Origin: BMS3ABIN04 sp965554225 | Lineage (GTDB): Bacteria > Bacteroidota > Ignavibacteria > Ignavibacteriales > Melioribacteraceae | Assembly: GCA_965554225.1 (NCBI GenBank) | Contig: CBEVZC010000048.1 | Location: 1-20,872, forward strand | DNA length: 20,872 bases | Reading direction: 5' to 3' | In this document: positions 1-7,223 of the stretch, piece after piece | Layout of the letters: each line of letters opens with the position of its first letter | How positions within the stretch are numbered: the first letter of the stretch is position 1 | The notes under the pieces: generated by a model | Told to the model about the DNA's origin: nothing | Databases searched by the model: none | What the model saw: only the letters and a program-made list of their open reading frames with translations | Made by a program: the position numbers and the translations under genes

Positions 1-1457
1 CCAATAGCTCTAATCCTATTTGCATCAATCCCTTTCCTAACTAACCAATTTTTAACTGAATTGGCTCTGCGTTGAGAAAGTCTCTTATTAGAGCTTGCTC
101 GACCAACATTATCCGTATATCCTCTAATTTCTACTTTCATATTAGGATATGCGATTAAAGTATTATAAGCTTTTTCCAAGACGGTTTCGGATTCTGGAGT
201 TAAGTCTGATTTACCCGTAGCAAATGTAACTCCACTTAAAACAATAGGAGCATTGGCCTTAATTTCAAGCACAACATCATCTTTTGGATCCAATGGATTG
301 GTCCCTCGGTTAACTTCAGTTTTATCATCTACCGTACCGGCATCGGTATCTTTTGCCAATGGGTTAGTTTTGTACTTAGTTACTTCTTCACCGTCACTTA
401 ATCCATCACCATCGGAGTCAGCTTTTAACGGGTTAGTGTTTAATTTAACCTCGGTCCCATCGTAGAGTCCGTCTCCATCTGTATCAGCTTTGTTGGGGTT
501 AGTCCCAAGTTTAACTTCCTCAGCGTCTTTTAAACCATCTCCATCAGAATCTGATTTCAGGGGGTCACTTTTATAAGTTAAAACTTCTTCTGAATCACTC
601 AGTCCGTCCCCATCCGTATCCGTGGAATTCGGATCGGTTTTATACTTTTTTATTTCTTCATAGTCATTTAGTCCATCATTGTCGCTATCGGGATTCAACG
701 GATCGGTATTGTATGTAAGAAACTCCGCACCGTCTTTTAATCCATCCCCATCAGAATCCGATTTATTTGGATTTGTACCAATCTCTTCTTCCTGACTTTT
801 AGTCAAACCATCAATGTCTTTATCGGAATTTCCACTTTCCGTCGTAAAAGAAATTCCAAGACCGGCATTCCAATAAGCATCGTAATCTTTATTCTTATCA
901 ACACTTTTATTATTGTAGAAGTTAAGATCATCAGTAAATGTTTGGGTAAAACCACCTGTTAAATCTAGTACCACAGATTCGGAAACTTTAATTTCCATTC
1001 CAACTCCCAAAGGAACAATTAAATCCCAACCATGATCAGTTACACCATTGAATGGAGATGGAGAAGCCGGCTTATCTTTTACATCCCACTTTAAGTAACC
1101 AACACCACCATAAGCATATGGATTAACACCTTTCGCATTAAATGGACTTAGTAGTAATCGAATATCAAATGGAAGTAGAGAAGTTTCCCAATAGCTTTTA
1201 ACATTGTCGGTACCTGAAAGTCTTCCATATCCGGCACCCAATTCAATATCAAATGCATGAGATAATTCAAATCTCAAAAAACCTCGCCCCAAAAAAGATA
1301 CCTGAACATCATTATTCTCAAATTCTGTTGCAGGCAGTAAACCGTTACCCTGTAATCCAAATTTAATGCTGTAGTCGTTAAATTGACTAAACACTTGTTG
1401 ATTACTAAGTGTAAAAGTTAAAAATACTAAAATGAAAAACAAAGATGACTTTTTCAT
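1..1457 (-). CDS. OmpA-family outer-membrane protein with thrombospondin type-3 repeats (C-terminus cut by window edge)
   Basis: About 485 codons are visible and the end lies outside the window. Order: a signal peptide (residues 1-25, ending VFSQ); a domain with beta-barrel-like alternation and many aromatics and glycines (about 26-205); seven to eight acidic repeats of 22-23 residues (about 209-393), each with a D-x-D-x-D-G-L calcium-binding core followed by TNP or TDP; then an OmpA C-terminal domain from about 395. That last domain keeps the TDNVG aspartate and the SQRRA arginine that bind the diaminopimelate of peptidoglycan. The family anchors the outer membrane to the cell wall, and the repeats are known calcium-dependent rigid spacers. 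It starts 26 bases after mscL and probably shares its transcript. The ribosome site is weak (AAGGG). A barrel-repeat-OmpA architecture is common in Bacteroidota. The assignment is firm, but the exact role is not known. Confidence 0.9.
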   Translation of the reverse strand, partial: MKKSSLFFILVFLTFTLSNQQVFSQFNDYSIKFGLQGNGLLPATEFENNDVQVSFLGRGFLRFELSHAFDIELGAGYGRLSGTDNVKSYWETSLLPFDIRLLLSPFNAKGVNPYAYGGVGYLKWDVKDKPASPSPFNGVTDHGWDLIVPLGVGMEIKVSESVVLDLTGGFTQTFTDDLNFYNNKSVDKNKDYDAYWNAGLGISFTTESGNSDKDIDGLTKSQEEEIGTNPNKSDSDGDGLKDGAEFLTYNTDPLNPDSDNDGLNDYEEIKKYKTDPNSTDTDGDGLSDSEEVLTYKSDPLKSDSDGDGLKDAEEVKLGTNPNKADTDGDGLYDGTEVKLNTNPLKADSDGDGLSDGEEVTKYKTNPLAKDTDAGTVDDKTEVNRGTNPLDPKDDVVLEIKANAPIVLSGVTFATGKSDLTPESETVLEKAYNTLIAYPNMKVEIRGYTDNVGRASSNKRLSQRRANSVKNWLVRKGIDANRIRAI

Positions 1458-1483
1458 TTGGGCCCTTTTGTTTTTTTAATAAA

Positions 1484-1882
1484 TTACTTCTTAAGTAAAT
1501 CCCTTATTTCACCTAATAGAACTTCTTCTTTTGAAGGAGCAGGAGGTGCAGCAGGAGCTTCTTCTTCTTTTTTCTTCATGCTATTAATTCCTTTTACAAC
1601 TAAGAAAATAGCAAATGCAATAATTATAAACTCAATTATAGTGTTGAGAAAAGCTCCATAACTTACTACAACAGCTTTAGTTTTTTCTGTTGCTTCCTGA
1701 ACAACCCAAGTAAGGTTTTTAAAATCAACACCACCTAAAAGAACACCAATCGGCGGCATAATTACATCTTTAACTAAGGATGCAATGATTTTGCCGAAGG
1801 CAGCGCCTATTACAATACCGACTGCCATATCAACTACATTGCCTCTCATTGCAAACTGTTTAAATTCTTTCATCATTCCCAT
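1484..1882 (-). CDS. mscL: Large-conductance mechanosensitive channel MscL
   Basis: A 132-residue protein, a normal MscL length. The hallmark N-terminus is present: FKQFAMRGNVVDMAVGIVIGAAFG, with the RGNVVDMAVG amphipathic helix running into the glycine/alanine-packed pore helix TM1 (about 17-45). A short periplasmic loop follows, then TM2 (about 78-100) and a charged cytoplasmic helix with KKKEEE and the LLGEIRDLLKK bundle at the C-terminus. MscL opens under membrane tension during osmotic downshock and releases solutes. A strong ribosome site (AGGAGG) lies 8 bases before the ATG. A second ATG is available two codons in, but the first fits the spacing better. The gene sits between the DUF3078 and OmpA-like genes with gaps of 27 and 26 bases, in an apparent envelope operon. 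Confidence 0.97.
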   Translation of the reverse strand: MGMMKEFKQFAMRGNVVDMAVGIVIGAAFGKIIASLVKDVIMPPIGVLLGGVDFKNLTWVVQEATEKTKAVVVSYGAFLNTIIEFIIIAFAIFLVVKGINSMKKKEEEAPAAPPAPSKEEVLLGEIRDLLKK

Positions 1883-1909
1883 AACTAAATCCTCCTATAG
1901 ATTTGTTTT

Positions 1910-2758
1910 TTAAAATAAAGTATAAGTTATTCCTATTTGTAAAGCTTCTTTTAATTGAGTTTTTAATGTTTGATCTTTATCATAAAGAATAACAACATTG
2001 AAATTTACATTAAATAAATTACTTATTTTGGCTGTAAGAGTATTATCCCATCTTACATCCCAAACTGATAATTCCTTAAAGGAACTAAAAAGTCCTAAAT
2101 CAGTTGTGAATAAAATATTTTCGGCAAGTTGAGCTTCCCCTGCAATTCCGGCTTCAATTCCGGTTTCAAATTTGAATTTTTCAATTTCTTGTGGTGTATC
2201 GGGATCATCTGAATACTTATTAAATTTACTAGTGATTGTTTCTTTAAATCCTAAACCAGCTCTAAAATTCCAATTAGGAAATTGCTGGTAAGTAAAACCT
2301 AATCCCTGTTGAAAATATCCGGGATCAAAAAATGCGGCAGTTTGAAGAATTGGATCTGTCGAATAGTCAAAACCGTTAGCAAGTACGGTTCGAAAAATAT
2401 TGCTGACATAAGGATCTACAACCCAGCCAAATGAATATGAAAGCATATTTTGCATATAGATTTCATTATCAGCTGTTCTAAATTCTTGATCACCTATTTT
2501 TGTTTTTCCAAAAGAAATTTTTAGTGTATTGTTAAATTTCCACGGATTAGAATAATATTTAAGACTGAAATTTCCTATTAAACCGAATGCTAATGAATTT
2601 TCACCACCCTTTGCCCAATTGCTTAATGAAACCTGACTTATATTAAAACCAACTACACCCGTTGGCAACCATGTATTTTGTTTTATTTCTTCTTTTTTAT
2701 CCTGTGCAAAAATGCTTCCGGCAATTATTAAGAAAATGAATATGTACTTTTTAATCAC
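1910..2758 (-). CDS. DUF3078 family outer-membrane protein, GTG start
   Basis: A 282-residue protein with a signal peptide (1-19, ending IFAQ). The conserved N-terminal block QVSLSNWAKGGENSLAFG (about 42-59) is the recognisable DUF3078 signature of Bacteroidota-type proteins. The rest alternates polar and hydrophobic residues, is rich in Tyr, Trp, Phe and Gly, and ends in an aromatic residue (YTLF), as expected for an outer-membrane beta-barrel. The start codon is GTG at 2758, preceded by GGAGG with a 7-base gap. That ribosome site lies inside the last codons of the upstream receiver gene, which stops only 3 bases before. Translation of the two is therefore probably coupled. No biochemical function is established for the family. 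Confidence 0.85.
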   Translation of the reverse strand: MIKKYIFIFLIIAGSIFAQDKKEEIKQNTWLPTGVVGFNISQVSLSNWAKGGENSLAFGLIGNFSLKYYSNPWKFNNTLKISFGKTKIGDQEFRTADNEIYMQNMLSYSFGWVVDPYVSNIFRTVLANGFDYSTDPILQTAAFFDPGYFQQGLGFTYQQFPNWNFRAGLGFKETITSKFNKYSDDPDTPQEIEKFKFETGIEAGIAGEAQLAENILFTTDLGLFSSFKELSVWDVRWDNTLTAKISNLFNVNFNVVILYDKDQTLKTQLKEALQIGITYTLF

Positions 2759-2761
2759 TTT

Positions 2762-3133
2762 TTATCCTCCGTATTTTCTGTTAATCAAGTATTGAATATA
2801 TTGTTTTAAATTATTGTACTCATATTTTTTATCTAAATGCAAATCTATGTATTTATTAAATTTACTGCTTTCAAATTCTGTGTTTTCAAAGTTAGAAAAA
2901 GAAATTAAATGTGCTTTTGGAAAATGGGTTTTTAATTTATCAACAGATAAATAGTTGATTTTAGTATTATTAACTAAATCCATTACAACTACATCTATTT
3001 TTTCATTTACTTCCAATTTATGTAAATTGTTGTGCGGAATATCAGCGATTATATTCAAATCGTTAATATCTTTCAAAAGTTCAATAAGACCTTTTCTAAA
3101 AATTTCGGAATTATCAACTAAAACTAAATTCAT
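2762..3133 (-). CDS. Stand-alone, partly degenerate response-regulator receiver domain
   Basis: A 123-residue protein that is essentially one CheY-like receiver and has no output domain. The N-terminus (LVLVDNSEIFRKGLIELL) closely parallels that of the NarL-type regulator encoded just upstream (ILITDDHPIFREGIKVYL). The likely phospho-acceptor is Asp52 in VVVMDL. The acidic pair is D7-N8 instead of the usual D-D, so metal binding may be weakened. A Ser at 78 or 80 and Lys102/103 fit the usual switch positions. The -G-L-P-G loop after the phospho-site is missing. It may be a diverged copy of the neighbouring regulator that lost its helix-turn-helix (inference). No good ribosome site is visible. 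Its last codons carry the ribosome site of the DUF3078 gene. Confidence 0.7.
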   Translation of the reverse strand: MNLVLVDNSEIFRKGLIELLKDINDLNIIADIPHNNLHKLEVNEKIDVVVMDLVNNTKINYLSVDKLKTHFPKAHLISFSNFENTEFESSKFNKYIDLHLDKKYEYNNLKQYIQYLINRKYGG

Positions 3134-3212
3134 TTGTTGCTAAGTTTATTAAAATAAATAAGAAATATAAGTTAATAGTATTAGAACCCAAGTAACAAAT
3201 ATCTTTTTTTTA

Positions 3213-3231
3213 TGTCACATAAAATGTGACA
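3213..3231. promoter_or_regulatory. Perfect 8-3-8 palindrome, candidate operator
   Basis: TGTCACAT, three As, then ATGTGACA: a perfect inverted repeat in the 144-base gap between two regulator genes, about 80 bases before the receiver-only gene. A T-run lies on its left side on the plus strand, so neither strand shows a stem followed by a U-tract. That argues against an intrinsic terminator and for a protein-binding site. The NarL-type regulator encoded next door is an obvious candidate binder (inference). Confidence 0.4.
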
Positions 3232-3277
3232 AGCAAAAGTTCTATGATGGATAAAAGGAAAAAGTAATTAATATATT

Positions 3278-3910
3278 TTAATCTAAAATTTTATTTTTGT
3301 AAGCATATATAGCTAATTCAACATTAGATTTCATTGACATTTTTTCCATTATTCTTTTTCGATATGTATTTACGGTATTGGGGCTAAGATTTAATATTTC
3401 AGAGATACTTTTAATTGATTTACCTTCTGATATCAATTTAATAACTTCCATTTCTCTTTCAGAAAGTTTTGAGTGTGGAATATTTGTTGTTTTCGTAAAG
3501 ACTTCTTCCGCTAACTGTTCGGCAATAGCTTCCGTGATGTATTTTTTCTTATTTAAAATAACATGAATTGCTTTCACTAGTTCACTTGCAAATGATTCCT
3601 TTGAAAGATAACCGTCGGCACCTGCACGAAATGCTCTAATTGCATAACTTTCTTCAGGATACATACTAAAAACAAGAACCGGAAGGTCTTCCTTAAACTT
3701 TCTTATATCTTTAAGAATATCTAACCCGTTTCTTCCTGGCAAGCCAATATCTAAAATAACTACATCAATATTCCTATCCATAACTAGCTTTAGGGCTTCT
3801 TCTCCAGACTCAGCTTCACAGCAAACGTTAAAGTCAACTTCACTATTAAGGTAAACTTTTATACCTTCTCTAAATATAGGATGATCATCGGTAATTAAAA
3901 TATTATACAT
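3278..3910 (-). CDS. NarL/FixJ-family response regulator
   Basis: A 210-residue protein of standard two-domain build. The receiver (1-120) has the acidic pair D8-D9, phospho-acceptor Asp54 in VVILDIGLPG, switch Ser82 and Lys104 in YLSKES. The LuxR-type helix-turn-helix (about 148-207) opens with KLSEREMEVIKLISEGKS and has SPNTVNTYRKRIMEKM as the recognition region. It should be a phosphorylation-controlled DNA-binding transcription factor. No histidine kinase is in the window, so its partner is elsewhere (an orphan arrangement). The upstream region has no recognisable Shine-Dalgarno but carries a small inverted repeat at 3968-3980. Target genes are unknown. The adjacent receiver-DUF3078-mscL-ompA cluster downstream is a reasonable guess. 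Confidence 0.93.
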   Translation of the reverse strand: MYNILITDDHPIFREGIKVYLNSEVDFNVCCEAESGEEALKLVMDRNIDVVILDIGLPGRNGLDILKDIRKFKEDLPVLVFSMYPEESYAIRAFRAGADGYLSKESFASELVKAIHVILNKKKYITEAIAEQLAEEVFTKTTNIPHSKLSEREMEVIKLISEGKSIKSISEILNLSPNTVNTYRKRIMEKMSMKSNVELAIYAYKNKILD

Positions 3911-3967
3911 TTGGAATAGGATTTAATTTATTATTAATAAGCAGTTTAAATTTGACGAAAAAATATG

Positions 3968-3980
3968 TACTTCTCAAGTA
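3968..3980. repeat. Short inverted repeat upstream of the response regulator gene
   Basis: TACTT, CTC, AAGTA: a perfect 5-3-5 inverted repeat about 58-70 bases before the regulator start. It could be an autoregulatory operator. It is short enough to arise by chance in AT-rich DNA. Confidence 0.2.
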
Positions 3981-4023
3981 AATAGAATAAAAAATATTTA
4001 TTATCATAAATATTAAAATTTTG

Positions 4024-6435
4024 CTAAAAATACTTTGTTAAAGTTCCATTCTCATTTTTATACGGAGCCCATAGTAATGAAACTAACTCCACATCTATAT
4101 CAGACTTTTTAGGACGAATTAGTACTTTTTCAAATTCTTCTGTTGATATGTCAAATCTTTCAGTGAAATTATCCACTTCTTCTTGAAAATTATTTTGTAA
4201 TTCTACTAATTTAGCGTTTAATAATCTTAAATTTTCTTTTGCTCTGTTAACATCTTGCGATTCTTTCATTGCACGTCCCGCCGTTCGTATTGTCGTACCG
4301 GCTTTTCCTATTGTTGATCTGCTTACAGCTTTGCGACCTAAGAAAGCGCCGAGCAATGTTGCTCCAAATGATATTGCCGCCTGCAATTTCTGCTGTTTGG
4401 ATTGGGATTGCTCTATCTGTATCCGGTCGGTTGCTCTTTTAATTTTAGTTTGAAGAGAATCAATCTTTTTTGCATAAGCGTTTCTTTTCTTCTCAATCCA
4501 TTCGTCACGCCGTTCTCTGGCAATCTGTCTTAAACGTATCTTAAAATCTTTTGAAGTTTCATTTGGTTCTGAAGTTAAATTAATTGTAGGACTTTTAAGA
4601 AGTTGGATATTATAAGTCCTATATATAAACTCCTTGAAATCTTTTTCCCACAAAGAATAATTTATCTTATTTATTGCAGCCCTTGGTAAACTATCAAACT
4701 GAATATTTTTCTCCGGTTTTTTGGAAAGTTCGGATAATTCCATATCCAGTTCTTCGGAATTGTTGAAATCAACGGTTAACACATCATCTTTTATTTGAGT
4801 TATTAAACGCACTTGTTTATTTATATCTATATTTTTTCTTTGATTTCTAAAATTGACAATAGCCCCGGTATATAAAAAAGGTTTGTACAAAAGAGTTTCT
4901 CCATCTCTAAGTTGACCTCTATATGGAATGAAAAGTTGTTTTATTTCAGAAGGAAGAGCCGGTCTATTTAATGATATTGACTTTTTGTTTTTAGTCGGTT
5001 CAGGCATAGCAGCAGTTGATTTTGTACTCGACTTAGTCAATTTTTTAATCTGGGATCGTGTAAGCGGACCTCTTAAATAAGACATTGCCCATCTGGTATG
5101 AAAAATAATAGGTTTATTTTCATGTACATTATTAAGTAGGAATACTCTTTTATCAAGATTAGATAAAAGAGTTTCAAGATTTTTTCGGTTGAAGGAAATA
5201 CCCGACTCAGTTGCAGAACCTTGAAGCCCGCTTAATACTCTATCAACATCTTGTTTAGTTTGAAGTCGTCCTATAAACCACGTCCCAGCATTTGATAAAC
5301 TTTTATAGTCTAAATCAATTGGATTTTGAGTTGCGAGCATAACGCCCAAACCGAAAGCACGGGCTTGTTTCATAAGTGTAAGTAAAGGCTTTTTTGAAGG
5401 CGGATTAGAAATCGGAGGCATAAATCCAAACAGCTCATCAATATATAATAATGCTCGTAAACTTGTAGTCCCGGATTGCATTCTCATCCACTCTAAAACA
5501 TTATTTAACAATAGTGAAACAAAAAACATCCGCTCTGTATCCGATAAATGTGCAATATAAAATATTGAAACCCTTGGATTCCCTTGCTGTGTATATAGTA
5601 AATTGTTTACATCAAGAGCTTCACCTTCAAGCCACGATTGAAATGATGGGGAAGAGAGTAGGTTATTAAGTCCCATTGCAAGTTTAAATCTGTCTTTGCT
5701 CGGGAAAAACGATTCAATATCCATAACGCCAATTTTAGTTATCGGCGGATTTTGAACGGACTGAATTAAACTTGTTAAATCAAGGTCTTGACCTTTCTTC
5801 CAGTAGAATTTAAATATATTAGATATTAGTATATGCTCACGGCTTGTAATTGGATCTGCATTTATTCCCAGTAGTCCAAGTAAACTGGAAGTTGTTGATT
5901 CAATTTTATCTGCAAACCAATCTCCATCCTCCAACAAATTATGGTTTGGTGCTTCAAATGATTTAAGTATTGATATGCTTTTGCCGGCACTGCTTCCGGG
6001 AGTATAAATATTAAAATCAGCCGACTCCTTCAGCATTTTAATTCTATTGGCATCTTCACCCCATTTGGCTAACCCGGATTTCCAAAGAGAAGCTTGTTTT
6101 TTTGCAAACTCTTCTTCCGTTAATCCTTTTTTACGGGCTTCAGATTTATTTATCCATGGTAAAAATTCTTCGGGAGATAAGTTAGGAAAGGTTAATAATA
6201 AATTAGTTATATCGCCTTTGGGATCAATAATTATTGATGGTATAGAATCGATTGCAGCTTCTTCAAGTAATGAAATACAAAGTCCTGTCTTACCGCTGCC
6301 GGTCATTCCAACGCAAACGGCGTGGGTCGTTAAATCTTTTGAGTCGTAAAGAACTAAATCATCTTCAATACTATGGGAAGAAGTATTAAATTGTTTACCT
6401 AAGTAAAAAGAACCGAGTTTTTCAAAATTATTCAT
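4024..6435 (-). CDS. HerA/FtsK-like ATPase (DUF853-type helicase HerA-like protein)
   Basis: An 803-residue protein from the ATG at 6435. An in-frame TTG four codons upstream (6447) is rejected as start because it forms part of the ribosome site (TTGGAG, 6 bases before the ATG). The Walker A motif GMTGSGKT lies at 43-50, followed by a PSIIIDPKGD block. Walker B is LLYIDE with D333-E334, and then comes the conserved QARAFGLGVMLATQNPIDLD sensor-like region. This order matches the DUF853/HerA branch of the FtsK-HerA hexameric motor ATPases. The C-terminal third (about 630-790) is charged and coiled-coil, interrupted by a short glycine/alanine-rich hydrophobic stretch (AAISFGATLLGAFLG). That is unusual for a purely soluble motor and might mediate membrane contact or packing. 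No NurA-like nuclease is adjacent. The substrate (DNA or protein) is unknown. Confidence 0.85.
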   Translation of the reverse strand: MNNFEKLGSFYLGKQFNTSSHSIEDDLVLYDSKDLTTHAVCVGMTGSGKTGLCISLLEEAAIDSIPSIIIDPKGDITNLLLTFPNLSPEEFLPWINKSEARKKGLTEEEFAKKQASLWKSGLAKWGEDANRIKMLKESADFNIYTPGSSAGKSISILKSFEAPNHNLLEDGDWFADKIESTTSSLLGLLGINADPITSREHILISNIFKFYWKKGQDLDLTSLIQSVQNPPITKIGVMDIESFFPSKDRFKLAMGLNNLLSSPSFQSWLEGEALDVNNLLYTQQGNPRVSIFYIAHLSDTERMFFVSLLLNNVLEWMRMQSGTTSLRALLYIDELFGFMPPISNPPSKKPLLTLMKQARAFGLGVMLATQNPIDLDYKSLSNAGTWFIGRLQTKQDVDRVLSGLQGSATESGISFNRKNLETLLSNLDKRVFLLNNVHENKPIIFHTRWAMSYLRGPLTRSQIKKLTKSSTKSTAAMPEPTKNKKSISLNRPALPSEIKQLFIPYRGQLRDGETLLYKPFLYTGAIVNFRNQRKNIDINKQVRLITQIKDDVLTVDFNNSEELDMELSELSKKPEKNIQFDSLPRAAINKINYSLWEKDFKEFIYRTYNIQLLKSPTINLTSEPNETSKDFKIRLRQIARERRDEWIEKKRNAYAKKIDSLQTKIKRATDRIQIEQSQSKQQKLQAAISFGATLLGAFLGRKAVSRSTIGKAGTTIRTAGRAMKESQDVNRAKENLRLLNAKLVELQNNFQEEVDNFTERFDISTEEFEKVLIRPKKSDIDVELVSLLWAPYKNENGTLTKYF

Positions 6436-6561
6436 TCCATTCTCCAAAAAATAGTTTAATACCGAATTAAATTTAATAAATTAACCTTAACATTTCACTA
6501 TTAACAATAGTGAAAAAATGAATAATTTATGGGGTTAGATAAAAAAAATAATTATTTTATT

Positions 6562-6590
6562 TTGATGAAATAAAAATAAGTTTGTATATT
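6562..6590 (+). promoter_or_regulatory. Candidate sigma-70-type promoter for the DUF4332 gene
   Basis: TTGATG, a 17-base spacer, then TATATT. It lies about 58 bases before the DUF4332 start codon, in the divergent gap with the HerA-like gene. The spacing is ideal, but the flanks are very AT-rich, so some matches are expected by chance. Confidence 0.45.
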
Positions 6591-6648
6591 AGTATTAAAT
6601 ATTTAACACCCTAAACAATACTTAGTAACAAATCAAAGGAGAAAACAG

Positions 6649-7065
6649 ATGGCTTCAATTAAAATATCAGATATTGAAGGAATTGGACCGGCAATTGAAA
6701 AAAAATTGAATAAAGCCGGTGTTAAAAGTGTTAACGGATTGCTTAAAACTGCTGCTTCTGCAAAAGGAAGAAAAGAATTGGCTAAAACAACCGGTTTTGA
6801 AACTAAAACAATTTTATCATGGGTTAACATGGCAGATTTATACAGAGTAAAAGGTGTTGGAAGTGAATATTCTGAATTACTGCATGCTGCAGGCGTAGAT
6901 ACCGTAAAAGAATTACGTAATAGAAAACCTGAAAACTTGGTTAAGAAAATGGAAGAAGTAAATGCGAAAGGTAAGAAAAGATTAGTAAGAGCGGTTCCTA
7001 CTCTTAAGAGAGTTCAATCATGGGTTGAACATGCAAAAACATTAGATCCAATGGTTACTCACTAA
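6649..7065 (+). CDS. DUF4332 helix-hairpin-helix-like protein
   Basis: A 138-residue soluble, basic protein. It holds two helix-hairpin-helix-like units: one around IEGIGPAIEKKLNKAGVKS (about 9-27) and one around VKGVGSEYSELLHAAGVDTV (about 67-86). Each has the G-h-G turn followed by a helix and an AGV turn, the pattern of DUF4332. Such modules usually bind the DNA backbone non-specifically or pack against other proteins; no specific role is known for this family. The ribosome site AAAGGAG lies a few bases before the ATG, and a good promoter candidate lies upstream. It stands alone, divergent from the HerA-like ATPase, so the two could share regulation across the 6436-6648 gap. Confidence 0.8.
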   Translation: MASIKISDIEGIGPAIEKKLNKAGVKSVNGLLKTAASAKGRKELAKTTGFETKTILSWVNMADLYRVKGVGSEYSELLHAAGVDTVKELRNRKPENLVKKMEEVNAKGKKRLVRAVPTLKRVQSWVEHAKTLDPMVTH

Positions 7066-7083
7066 ATAGCTACCTATGTTTAT

Positions 7084-7107
7084 GCCCTGACATTTTAATG
7101 TTGGGGC
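7084..7107 (+). terminator. Stem-loop after the DUF4332 gene
   Basis: Arms GCCCTGACATT and AATGTTGGGGC pair over 11 positions, with two G-U pairs, around a TT centre (in practice a 4-6 base loop). It begins 19 bases after the stop codon. The following bases (AGCTTAATTC) do not form a real T-run, so it may be a weak terminator or an mRNA-end stabiliser. Confidence 0.4.
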
Positions 7108-7223
7108 AGCTTAATTCAATACCTTCCAAATAAAATATTCTTACCACTTAACCATTCTTTTTGTTAACTTTTAACTGAAAAATTTAATCGGATTTTTTAT
7201 TTGTTAACATTTAGGAGAGTACT

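Noticed and set aside
253..465. Plus-strand open frame with repeated NGLV-like segments
   Set aside because: It is the antisense shadow of the calcium-binding repeats of the OmpA-like gene; the repetition comes from the real gene on the minus strand.
210..830. Spaced repeats that could suggest a CRISPR array
   Set aside because: The units are 66-69 bases long, diverged, and in frame as protein repeats (DxDxDGL); there are no identical repeats with unique spacers.
3213..3231. CRP/FNR-type binding site or intrinsic terminator
   Set aside because: The half-sites are in the wrong order for CRP (TCACA then TGTGA), and neither strand has a T-run after the stem.
6436..6447. Upstream TTG start for the HerA-like gene
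   Set aside because: The TTG overlaps the GGAG ribosome site that is well placed for the ATG at 6435.
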